Position numbers and translations under genes: made by a program
Assembly: GCF_001751365.1 (NCBI RefSeq)
Contig: NZ_LJGT01000041.1
Span: 549,007 to 613,006, forward strand
Length of the DNA stretch: 64,000 nt
DNA from: Streptomyces abyssalis
GTDB taxonomy: Bacteria; Actinomycetota; Actinomycetes; Streptomycetales; Streptomycetaceae
Direction of reading: 5' to 3'
In this document: positions 17,880-26,704 of the stretch, one piece after another
Position numbering within the stretch: position 1 is the first letter of the stretch
Layout: each line of letters starts with the position of its first letter
Notes under the pieces: model-generated
The model's database searches: none
What the model was told of the DNA's origin: nothing
The model's input: the letters and a program-made list of their open reading frames with translations, nothing else

Positions 17880-18939
17880 GAGCCCGGCGCCCGCGGGCCC
17901 GGCGCCGCACGGACCGCGTGAGGCGATCCTGGAGGCGCGGGATCTGGTCAAGCACTACCCGCTCACCCAGGGCGTCGTCATCAAGCGCCAGGTCGGCGCG
18001 GTCAAGGCCGTCGACGGTGTCTCCTTCGAGCTGAGGCGCGGCGAGACCCTCGGGATCGTGGGGGAGTCGGGCTGCGGCAAGTCCACCGTGGCGAAGCTGG
18101 TGACGAGCCTGGAGGCGCCCACCTCGGGGAGCATCCGCTTCAAGGGCGAGGACGTCACGCGGCTGAGCGGCAGGGCACGTAAGGCCCTGCGCCGCAACAT
18201 CCAGATGGTCTTCCAGGACCCCTACACCTCGCTGAACCCCCGAATGACGGTCGGCGACATCGTCGGCGAACCCTTCGACATCCATCCCGAGGCGGCGCCC
18301 AAGGGCGAACGGCGGCGCAGAGTACGGGAGTTGCTGGACGTCGTCGGGCTCAACCCGGAGTACGTCAACCGGTATCCGCACCAGTTCAGCGGCGGCCAGC
18401 GGCAGCGCATCGGCATCGCGCGGGGGCTCGCCCTGCGGCCGGAGATCATCGTGGCTGACGAGCCGGTCTCCGCGCTGGACGTCTCGGTGCAGGCGCAGGT
18501 GGTCAACCTGATGGAGCGGCTCCAGGACGAGTTCGACCTCTCGTACATCTTCATCGCCCACGACCTGTCCGTCGTACGGCACATCTCGGACCGGGTCGGA
18601 GTGATGTACCTGGGCAAGCTGGTCGAGACCGGCACCGAGAGCGAGATCTACGAGCACCCGACCCACCCGTACACGCAGGCGCTGCTGTCGGCCGTGCCCG
18701 TACCGGACCCGGCAGCGGAAGCGGGCCGCGCGCGCATCGTGCTGGACGGTGACGTGCCCTCGCCCGCGAACCCGCCCTCGGGCTGCCGCTTCCGTACCCG
18801 GTGCTGGAAGGCGGACGAGAGGTGCGCGAAGGAAGAGCCGCCGCTGCTCGTCCCCGGGGCGGGGCCGGCCGAAGGGCCCGCACGCCACCCCTCGGCGTGC
18901 CACTACGCGGAGGAGAAGGCCCGGATCGTGCCGGAGTGA
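17860..18939 (+). CDS. oligopeptide ABC transporter ATPase, OppF/DppF type (operon 1)
   Basis: 359 aa, ATG at 17860 inside the end of the upstream ATPase gene, with GGAAGGAG upstream. Walker A is GESGCGKS, the signature FSGGQRQR, and Walker B IIVADEPVSALD; a C-terminal oligo_HPY with CRFRTRCWKADERC is present. It ends the operon. Its last 37 bp overlap the 3' end of the convergent membrane-protein gene, with no terminator in between, so antisense overlap of the two transcripts is expected. Confidence 0.95.
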   Translation: MTSAPSESPAPAGPAPHGPREAILEARDLVKHYPLTQGVVIKRQVGAVKAVDGVSFELRRGETLGIVGESGCGKSTVAKLVTSLEAPTSGSIRFKGEDVTRLSGRARKALRRNIQMVFQDPYTSLNPRMTVGDIVGEPFDIHPEAAPKGERRRRVRELLDVVGLNPEYVNRYPHQFSGGQRQRIGIARGLALRPEIIVADEPVSALDVSVQAQVVNLMERLQDEFDLSYIFIAHDLSVVRHISDRVGVMYLGKLVETGTESEIYEHPTHPYTQALLSAVPVPDPAAEAGRARIVLDGDVPSPANPPSGCRFRTRCWKADERCAKEEPPLLVPGAGPAEGPARHPSACHYAEEKARIVPE

Positions 18940-19886
18940 GGCTCGCGCCCGTCGGCGTCCCCGTGGCGTGCGGCGAGGGCGAGCAGCACACCCAGGGCGG
19001 CGAGGATCTCGAACACCGCGGTGCACAGCCACAGTTGGTCGCGTGCGGCTAGCTGTCCGAAGCCGCCCAGCAGCCCGGACTTGGCAGCGAAGGAGAGGCG
19101 GAAGAGACCGAGCCCGAGCAGCGGCCCGCTCACCGTCATGCCCAGCGGCCGTGAGTGCGGTGCGCGGGTGAGGGCGGCGCCGGCGGCGTAGAGGGAGACC
19201 AGGGCCAGGGCGCTGCCGTACCAGCTCTCGGGTACGGCGAGCAGCGTGGCCAGCGCCCTGTCGCCGGTGAAGTGCTGTGAGTAGAGCTCCCAGCCCTGCT
19301 CCGTCGCCGAGTGGATCTCCCAGGAGACCAGCACCGCGGCCACCAGGGTCAGAAGCACGCACGCGGCGACGCCGCCGGCGCGGGTGGGACGTGCCGGCGC
19401 CTCGTCGCGGGTGGTGCCGGTGCCGGGGGAGCCGGGCGGCACGCCGCGGCGGCCGGCCACCGCCAGGACGATCACCGCGGCGGCGATCACGAGCATGGCG
19501 ATGGCGCTGAAGAGGACCTTCAGCCGCAGACCGTCGGAGACGCCGCTCTGGACCCAACTGGCGTTGAGATTCCACAGGGTGGGGACGCGCAGCAGGATCG
19601 TCAGCACGCCGGTGGAGACGAGGATGCCGCGGGCGGCCGAGGAGACCACGACGGTCACGGTGCAGACGGTGTAGAGGACGAGCAGTGTGGGCTCCACGAA
19701 CGAGCTGGCCCATATCCCGTCCTGCGCGCGGAAGATGAGGCCCGACCACATCCACCACGCGTCGGTCACGTCCGTGGCCTTGCTGAAGTCCCGGACGATC
19801 CAGGCGAGATCGAGCACCGCGAGCCCGGCCAGCAGCGCGGCGCCGGCCCGGCGCGCGCCGGGTCTCAGCGTCCTGTCCTGGCTCAT
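18903..19886 (-). CDS. multi-pass membrane protein of unknown function
   Basis: 327 aa from ATG 19886, preceded by a GGGGGAT SD. About eight hydrophobic helices are visible (for example AGAALLAGLAVLDLAWIV, LLVLYTVCTVTVVV, VLFSAIAMLVIAAAVIVLAVA, VAACVLLTLVAAVLVSWEI and LCTAVFEILAALGVLLALAA). A cytoplasmic-like Gly/Thr/Pro linker splits them near the middle. No catalytic motif is recognised. It is convergent with, and overlaps, the first Opp operon, and divergent from bldK, with a 490-bp upstream gap. Function cannot be assigned. Confidence 0.8.
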   Translation of the reverse strand: MSQDRTLRPGARRAGAALLAGLAVLDLAWIVRDFSKATDVTDAWWMWSGLIFRAQDGIWASSFVEPTLLVLYTVCTVTVVVSSAARGILVSTGVLTILLRVPTLWNLNASWVQSGVSDGLRLKVLFSAIAMLVIAAAVIVLAVAGRRGVPPGSPGTGTTRDEAPARPTRAGGVAACVLLTLVAAVLVSWEIHSATEQGWELYSQHFTGDRALATLLAVPESWYGSALALVSLYAAGAALTRAPHSRPLGMTVSGPLLGLGLFRLSFAAKSGLLGGFGQLAARDQLWLCTAVFEILAALGVLLALAARHGDADGREPHSGTIRAFSSA

Positions 19887-20130
19887 CTGGATCCCCCGCG
19901 GTGCGGTTTCCCGTGCGCCGCTCGGCTCGGGACCGGACGGCGGCGTCGGAGCGTCGGACAAGTTTACTGTGGCGTCCGGCGGAGCCTCGCGGCGCCTCAT
20001 GGGAGCCCTCCGCGGCCGGGCCGGGGACGGCATGGCCCCGCCCCCGGCCCGGCGTTACGGCACCCGCACGGCCGTACGAAGTTCAGAGTGGCGGGTCCGT
20101 ATATCGGAGCTGCGACGACTGAGTTGCGGT

Positions 20131-20142
20131 CGCGTTAACGCG
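20131..20142. promoter_or_regulatory. perfect 12-bp palindrome upstream of bldKA
   Basis: CGCGTTAACGCG is fully self-complementary and lies in the AT-enriched control region, with a second, shorter inverted repeat 12 bp later. It could be an operator for a developmental regulator; it does not match the BldD consensus as I know it. Confidence 0.4.
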
Positions 20143-20265
20143 TTTCAAGGCTCCATATGACGATATGTCTGATAGCCGCGGAGCCCGTCAAGCACGTTGT
20201 GACCTCAATCTGCAAAACCTTCGCTCAAGATGCGCTGAGGGTCCACATGCTGCCGCCGATACCCC

Positions 20266-20294
20266 TTGACTGGGCAGTTATTCACTTGCAAAGT
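20266..20294 (+). promoter_or_regulatory. possible sigma-70-type promoter of the bldK operon
   Basis: TTGACT as -35, a 17-bp spacer and CAAAGT as a weak -10, 83 bp before the bldKA start. The -35 is good and the -10 poor, so this is tentative. Confidence 0.35.
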
Positions 20295-20377
20295 CTCCTC
20301 AACCCATGGCACGGACTGACAGCGTGCCAACGCATGGATCTATCCGCATAGATGACGAGCGCGGGGGCGCAGACACG

Positions 20378-21424
20378 ATGACAAGTCCATCCCAGGCCGC
20401 GATCGCCGGGGCAGAGACCCCAGATCCCGACGGCGTCGGCCTGACCTCCGAGCCGTCCGGTGGCCAAGAGCCCGCCAAGGACCAGCTCGTGGGCCGTTCT
20501 CCCGGCCAGCTCATGTGGATGCGCTTCAAGCGCGACCGCACGGGCGTCGTCTCGGCCTTCGTGGTTCTCACGATGTTCGCGATCGCGGCGCTGGCCCCCG
20601 TCATCTCCTGGCTGTACGGCAAGGACCCCTGGACCCGTTACGGACAGATCGAGCCGGGTCTGCTGAACGACAACGGCTACCCGGTCAAGCCCAACGGCGG
20701 CATCGACGGCGAGTACTGGTTCGGCCTGGAGCCGGGGCTTGGCCGCGACGTCCTCACTCAGCTCGTCTACGGGATGCGCACGTCGCTCTCGCTGGCGGTG
20801 ATCATCACGATCCTGTCGGTGCTGCTCGCCATCGTGATCGGCGTGGCGGGCGGCTACATGGGCGGCAAGACGGACTACTTCCTCGGCCGCCTCACCGACC
20901 TGATGATGTCGTTCCCGAACCAGCTCTTCTTCGTCGCCTTCGTTCCCGTGGTCGGCGCCCTGGTGGTCAGCCCCCAGGACGAGATGCCGACCTGGCTCCG
21001 CGCGTCGGTGCTGATCTTCGTGATGTGGCTGCTGGGCTGGATGACCCTCGCGCGACTGCTGCGCGGTCAGGTACTGACCCTGCGGGAGCGGGAGTTCGTC
21101 GAGGCGGCGAAGGTCGCGGGCACTCCGCCCTGGCGGATCATCCGCAAGGAACTCCTGCCGAACGTGGTCACGCCGATCCTCGTGCAGTCGACGTACATGC
21201 TTCCCAACTTCGTGACCGCCGTCGCCGGTCTCTCATTCCTCGGCGTCGGCATGCCGGCCTCCACACCGGACTGGGGCCGGATGTTCGCCACAGGTGCCGA
21301 GGTCTACCAGAGCAACATCACCTACATGTTCTTCCCCGGCGTCGCGATGGTGGTCTTCATCGTCGCGTTCAACCTGCTCGGGGACTCGGTCAGGGACGCC
21401 TTCGACCCGAAATCGGGACGTTGA
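20378..21424 (+). CDS. bldKA: BldKA-like permease of developmental oligopeptide ABC transporter
   Basis: 348 aa from ATG 20378; an ATG at 20306 in the same frame has no SD. OppC-type permease: SPGQLMWMRFKRDRTGVVSAFVVL, the long periplasmic loop, EYWFGLEPGLGRDVLTQLVYGMRTSL, and the EAA loop REFVEAAKVAGTPPWRIIRKELLPN. The operon order permease-lipoprotein-permease-ATPase-ATPase and the ~600-residue lipoprotein match bldKABCDE of S. coelicolor, a transporter required for aerial mycelium formation on rich medium and thought to import an extracellular signal. The assignment rests on this order and neighbourhood, not on alignment. Confidence 0.88.
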   Translation: MTSPSQAAIAGAETPDPDGVGLTSEPSGGQEPAKDQLVGRSPGQLMWMRFKRDRTGVVSAFVVLTMFAIAALAPVISWLYGKDPWTRYGQIEPGLLNDNGYPVKPNGGIDGEYWFGLEPGLGRDVLTQLVYGMRTSLSLAVIITILSVLLAIVIGVAGGYMGGKTDYFLGRLTDLMMSFPNQLFFVAFVPVVGALVVSPQDEMPTWLRASVLIFVMWLLGWMTLARLLRGQVLTLREREFVEAAKVAGTPPWRIIRKELLPNVVTPILVQSTYMLPNFVTAVAGLSFLGVGMPASTPDWGRMFATGAEVYQSNITYMFFPGVAMVVFIVAFNLLGDSVRDAFDPKSGR

Positions 21425-21510
21425 AGACCGAGCAGCGGGGGGTGCTGCCACCCCAGCACCGCATGAGTCAGGCAGCAACACACAACCGACAGGCAGGTGC
21501 TACCACCACC

Positions 21511-23304
21511 ATGAGCAGATTCAGGATGCGTACGGCGCGCGTCTCCGTCGTGGGGCTCGCCGCGGGCGCTCTCATCCTCACAGGGTGCAGCAGCGGCGGC
21601 GGCGGCGACGCCGGAGACGTGAGCAAGGACGACGCCGCGAAGCAGCAGGTCAGGTACGACTTCGGTGACGCTGCGGCCTCCAAGGGTCCGGCGGAGCCGG
21701 TCAAGGGTGCCAAGAAGGGCGGCGACCTGACCGTCTACCAGCGCGACAGCTACGCGCACCTCGACCCGGCGCAGATGTACGTCAGCGACGAGGGCACGAT
21801 GTCGACGCTCATCCACCGTCGTCTGACCTCTTATAAGCGTGACAGCGCCGGCAAGTACACGGTCGTCGGCGACCTCGCCACGGACAGCGGCCAGGCCTCG
21901 AAGGACCAGAGGACCTGGAAGTACACGCTCAAGGACGGGATCAAGTGGGAGGACGGCTCCCCGATCACGTCCAAGGACATCCGGCACACCTTCGAGCGGC
22001 AGTTCGCGCCGTTCATCTCCGAGGGCCCGGTCTTCATCCAGCAGTGGATGGCCGGCAAGAGCGGCACCGGCTACCGCAAGCTGCTGCCGGACGGCCCGTA
22101 CAAGGGTGACCACCTGCCGGACAAGGTCCTTGAGACCCCGGACGACAAGACGGTCATCTTCCACTTCAAGGACCCGCAGCCCGACCTGCCCTACGCGCTG
22201 GGCATGGCCGGCTACGCCGCGGTCCAGGAGAAGGGTGACACGAAGGAGAAGTACGACAAGAAGCCCGTCTCCTCCGGGCCGTACAAGATCGCCTCCTTCA
22301 AGTCCGGCAAGAGCATGAAGCTCGTGCGCAACGAGGAATGGGACGCGAAGACGGACCCGGTTCGTCACGCCTACCCGGACGCGCACAACATCCAGTTCGG
22401 TGTCTCCTACGAGGCCTCGACCAAGCGCCTGGTCTCCGACAGTGCCGAGAACCAGACCGCGGTCAGCTACACCAACCAGGTCGACGCCTCCAGCATGCAG
22501 TCGGTGCGCTCCGACCCGAAGGTCAAGGACCGCTCGCTCTCGGGTTACCAGCCCTACGTCGGCAAGATCTCGCTGAACATGGACCGGCTGAAGGACAAGA
22601 AGGTCCGTGAGGCCATCGCGCACGCGCTGCCCGCGCAGTCGCTGGTGCAGGCCTTCGGCGGCAGCGGCGGCGGTGAGCTGGCGGGCAACTACCTGAGCCC
22701 GACGGTCGCGGGGCACACCGAGTCCGACCCGTACGGCAAGGTCGAGAACCCGCAGGGTGACGTGAAGAAGGCCAAGCGGATTCTGAAGGAGGCCGGCAAG
22801 ACCGGCCAGAAGCTCACCTTCGCCTTCCAGAACTCGCCCGAGTGGCAGGACTACTCGATCGCGGCCAAGGACAACCTGACCAAGGCCGGGTTCGACGTCC
22901 AGCTCAAGGACATCGTCGCGGACACGTACTACGACCAGATCGGCAAGGTCAAGAACAAGTACGACATGTACCACTCCTCCTGGGGTGCCGACTGGCCGAG
23001 CGCCGGCACCGTCATTCCGCCCACGCTGGACGGCCGGCAGGTGCAGGACGGTGCGTCGAACTACTCGCACTACAACAACCCGGAGATGAACAAGGAGATG
23101 GACCGCATCTCCAAGATCAAGGACCCGGACACGGCCGCGAAGGAGTGGGGCAAGCTCGCGGACAAGATCCTCAAGGAGGACCTGCCCGACGTTCCGCTGA
23201 TGTACTACAAGCAGATCCAGCTGTACGGATCGAAGGTCGGTGGCGCCGTGAACAACGCCGTCATCAGCAGCATCGACCCGACCCAGCTGTACGTGAAGAA
23301 GTAA
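21511..23304 (+). CDS. bldKB: BldKB-like oligopeptide-binding lipoprotein
   Basis: 597 aa, close to the ~600 aa of S. coelicolor BldKB. ATG at 21511. Signal peptide with lipobox ILTGC followed by SSGGGG. Family 5 binding-protein features: KKGGDLTVYQRDSYAHLDPAQ, then DGIKWEDGSPITSKDIRHTFE and a C-terminal DVPLMYYKQIQLYGSKV. The protein is lysine- and aspartate-rich for a streptomycete. In the BldK model it binds the extracellular developmental peptide signal and presents it to BldKA/BldKC. A long hairpin follows the stop codon and may raise the yield of this subunit relative to the downstream genes. Confidence 0.9.
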   Translation: MSRFRMRTARVSVVGLAAGALILTGCSSGGGGDAGDVSKDDAAKQQVRYDFGDAAASKGPAEPVKGAKKGGDLTVYQRDSYAHLDPAQMYVSDEGTMSTLIHRRLTSYKRDSAGKYTVVGDLATDSGQASKDQRTWKYTLKDGIKWEDGSPITSKDIRHTFERQFAPFISEGPVFIQQWMAGKSGTGYRKLLPDGPYKGDHLPDKVLETPDDKTVIFHFKDPQPDLPYALGMAGYAAVQEKGDTKEKYDKKPVSSGPYKIASFKSGKSMKLVRNEEWDAKTDPVRHAYPDAHNIQFGVSYEASTKRLVSDSAENQTAVSYTNQVDASSMQSVRSDPKVKDRSLSGYQPYVGKISLNMDRLKDKKVREAIAHALPAQSLVQAFGGSGGGELAGNYLSPTVAGHTESDPYGKVENPQGDVKKAKRILKEAGKTGQKLTFAFQNSPEWQDYSIAAKDNLTKAGFDVQLKDIVADTYYDQIGKVKNKYDMYHSSWGADWPSAGTVIPPTLDGRQVQDGASNYSHYNNPEMNKEMDRISKIKDPDTAAKEWGKLADKILKEDLPDVPLMYYKQIQLYGSKVGGAVNNAVISSIDPTQLYVKK

Positions 23305-23334
23305 CAGCGCGCACGGCGCGGCTGTCCGCGCCGG

Positions 23335-23382
23335 CCGTGGTGCCCTCCCCACCGGGGTCTCCCCGTGGGGAGGGCACCACGG
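23335..23382 (+). terminator. long intra-operon hairpin between bldKB and bldKC
   Basis: Arms of about 21 bp (CCGTGGTGCCCTCCCC outer part continuing to CGGGG; TCT loop; CCCCG back to CCACGG) with a single bulged base. It starts 31 bp past bldKB and ends 51 bp before bldKC. Placed inside an operon, it is best read as a partial terminator or an mRNA 3'-end stabiliser that favours the binding protein. Confidence 0.75.
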
Positions 23383-23432
23383 ACCCGTTCCCCCACCACT
23401 GAATCCGCTGCCCACGAGAGCTGCGTTCCGTC

Positions 23433-24410
23433 ATGCTTCGTTTCCTAGTCCGCCGGTCCCTCGGCGCGATGGTGATCCTGCTGATCATCAGCGCAGTCAC
23501 CTTCTTCCTCTTCTACGCCGTACCTCGGGATCCGGCGATGCTCGCCTGTGGCAAGAACTGCACACCGGACGCCCTGGCAGTCATCCGGAAGAACATGGGC
23601 ATCGACGAGCCCGTCCCGATGCAGTACTGGCACTTCATGGTCGGGATCTTCGCCGGCCGTGACTTCGCCGCAGGCGCCTGCCCCGCACCTTGCTTCGGCT
23701 ACTCGTTCGCGAACCAGGACCCGGTCTGGAACACCATCCTCGACCGCTTCCCGACCACCGTCTCGCTCACCCTCGGCGGCGCGGTCGTGTTCCTGACCAT
23801 CGGCCTCGGCGCCGGCATGATCGCCGCCTGGAAGCGCGGCACGCTTGCCGACAAGCTGTTCAGCACCGGTTCTCTCGTGCTCAGCTCACTGCAGATCTAC
23901 TTCGTCGGCCCGCTGGTGCTCGCACTCCTGGTGTTCAACCTGGGCCTACTGGACCAGCCGACGTACGTTCCGCTGTCGGAGGACCCGGCGGGCTGGTTCA
24001 TGGGCCTGCTCATCCCGTGGATGGTGATCCAGATCATCTTCACGGCCAACTACACACGTCTGTCGCGGTCTTCGATGATCGAGCAGCTCTCCGAGGACCA
24101 CGTCCGCACGGCGAGGGCGAAGGGCATGTCGGGGAAGTTCGTCTTCTTCCGCTACGCGTGGCGCGGTTCGCTCATCCCCATCGTGACCATCTTCGGCGTG
24201 GACCTCGGCTCGCTGCTCGGCGGGGCGATGATCACCGAGTGGACGTTCTCGCTGCCGGGCCTGGGCAGGCTCGCGGTCGAGTCCGTGCAGAACACCGACC
24301 TGCCCATGGTGATGGGCGTGATGCTCTTCTCGGCAACCTTCATCATCCTTCTCAACGTCATCGTGGACGCCGCATACGCATTCATCGACCCGCGCGTGCG
24401 GCTGGCCTAG
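23433..24410 (+). CDS. bldKC: BldKC-like permease of developmental oligopeptide ABC transporter
   Basis: 325 aa, ATG at 23433. OppB-type permease with an N-terminal helix (FLVRRSLGAMVILLIISAVTFFLFY) and the DEPVPMQYWHFMVGIF segment. A periplasmic region with several cysteines (ACGKNCTPD, ACPAPCFGYS) may form disulfides. The EAA loop is EDHVRTARAKGMSGKFVFFRYAWRGS. It pairs with BldKA to form the channel and is followed 10 bp later by the first ATPase gene. Confidence 0.9.
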   Translation: MLRFLVRRSLGAMVILLIISAVTFFLFYAVPRDPAMLACGKNCTPDALAVIRKNMGIDEPVPMQYWHFMVGIFAGRDFAAGACPAPCFGYSFANQDPVWNTILDRFPTTVSLTLGGAVVFLTIGLGAGMIAAWKRGTLADKLFSTGSLVLSSLQIYFVGPLVLALLVFNLGLLDQPTYVPLSEDPAGWFMGLLIPWMVIQIIFTANYTRLSRSSMIEQLSEDHVRTARAKGMSGKFVFFRYAWRGSLIPIVTIFGVDLGSLLGGAMITEWTFSLPGLGRLAVESVQNTDLPMVMGVMLFSATFIILLNVIVDAAYAFIDPRVRLA

Positions 24411-24420
24411 GAGTACCGCT

Positions 24421-25494
24421 GTGACCACCCTGACCCAGGAAGCGGACGTCCCGGCTCCGCGCGATGCGGCCCCGTCCGGCGCGTTCCTGTCCGTACGCGA
24501 TCTGTATGTGCACTTCGACACCGAGGGCGGCACCGTCAAGGCCGTCGACGGTCTCTCCTTCGACCTGGAGCGGGGACGCACCCTCGGCATCGTCGGCGAG
24601 TCCGGCTCCGGCAAGTCGGTGACGAACCTGTCCATCCTCGGGCTGCACAACCCGAAGAAGACGGACATATCCGGTGAGATCCTGCTGGAGGGGCAGGAGC
24701 TGACCACCGCGCGGGAGAAGACGCTGGAGTCGCTGCGCGGCAACAAGATGGCGATGATCTTCCAGGACCCGCTGACGGCGCTCTCGCCGTACTACACGGT
24801 GGGCCGTCAGATCGCCGAGCCGTACCGCAAGCACATGGGCGTCTCCAAGCGTGAGGCGCATCTGCGGGCGGCCGAGATGCTCGACAAGGTCGGCATTCCC
24901 AACGCCAAGCTGCGCGTCGACGACTACCCGCACCAGTTCAGCGGCGGCATGCGGCAGCGCGCCATGATCGCGATGGCGCTCGTGTGCAACCCGGACCTGC
25001 TCATCGCCGACGAGCCGACCACGGCGCTCGACGTGACCGTCCAGGCGCAGATCCTCGACCTGCTCAAGGACCTCCAGCAGGAGTTCGGTTCGGCGATCAT
25101 CTTCATCACCCATGACCTGGGTGTGATCGCCAACGTCGCCGACGACATCCTCGTCATGTACGGCGGCCGCGCAGTGGAGCGCGGAAGCGTCGCCGAGGTC
25201 CTGCGGGCACCCCAGCACCCCTACACCTGGGGCCTGTTGAGCTCGATGCCGCGCCTGGCCGGCGACGTCAACGAAGAACTGGTCCCGATCAAGGGCACAC
25301 CGCCCAGCCTGCTCGCGCCGCCGCCGGGCTGCCCCTTCCACCCCCGGTGCGAATACGTGGACGAGGTGGCCGGCGGCAAGTCCTGCTCCGGCGACCGGCC
25401 CCGGCTGCCGGAGGGACGCGGCGCCGCCTGCCACCTGACGGGCGAGCAGAAGAAGACCTTCTTCATCGAGCAGATCAAACCCCGGCTGGGCTAG
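24421..25494 (+). CDS. bldKD: BldKD-like ABC transporter ATPase
   Basis: 357 aa, GTG at 24421, ten bases after bldKC, with an AGGAG SD spanning the gap. Walker A GESGSGKS, signature FSGGMRQR, Walker B LLIADEPTTALD and H-loop FITHDLG are present, then an oligo_HPY domain with a cysteine cluster (CPFHPRCEYVDEVAGGKSC). OppD-type subunit. It energises peptide uptake with BldKE. Confidence 0.92.
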   Translation: MTTLTQEADVPAPRDAAPSGAFLSVRDLYVHFDTEGGTVKAVDGLSFDLERGRTLGIVGESGSGKSVTNLSILGLHNPKKTDISGEILLEGQELTTAREKTLESLRGNKMAMIFQDPLTALSPYYTVGRQIAEPYRKHMGVSKREAHLRAAEMLDKVGIPNAKLRVDDYPHQFSGGMRQRAMIAMALVCNPDLLIADEPTTALDVTVQAQILDLLKDLQQEFGSAIIFITHDLGVIANVADDILVMYGGRAVERGSVAEVLRAPQHPYTWGLLSSMPRLAGDVNEELVPIKGTPPSLLAPPPGCPFHPRCEYVDEVAGGKSCSGDRPRLPEGRGAACHLTGEQKKTFFIEQIKPRLG

Positions 25495-25508
25495 GGAGAA
25501 TCACAGCA

Positions 25509-26633
<1,125 letters not shown>

Positions 26634-26653
26634 GCCACCGCAGCGAGGCCTCA

Positions 26654-26688
26654 GGGGCGCCGCCGTGACCAGTTCGCGGCGGCGCCCC
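26654..26688. terminator. bidirectional terminator between bldKE and the S9 peptidase gene
   Basis: GGGGCGCCGCCG and CGGCGGCGCCCC form a perfect 12-bp stem with an 11-base loop between two convergent genes (stops at 26633 and 26705). Confidence 0.8.
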
Positions 26689-26704
26689 TTCGCCGTACCC
26701 GGCC

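Larger units (their letters stand above)
19887..20377. other. 490-bp divergent intergenic region upstream of bldKA
   Basis: No convincing gene; short frames here have no ribosome binding site. The part from about 20090 to 20350 is noticeably AT-richer than the surroundings and contains a 12-bp palindrome at 20131-20142, a CATAT-GACG-ATATG inverted repeat at 20154-20167, and a TTGACT box at 20266. It is the likely regulatory region of the bldK operon. Confidence 0.6.

Noticed and set aside
17701..19758. 685-codon minus-strand frame across the Opp ATPase and membrane-protein genes
   Set aside because: Shadow frame; composition of histidine/arginine repeats and no motif. The plus-strand ATPase and the other minus-strand frame are clear genes.
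20157..20351. 64-codon plus-strand frame upstream of bldKA
   Set aside because: No SD, no conserved motif and it falls in the AT-rich control region; better read as regulatory DNA.
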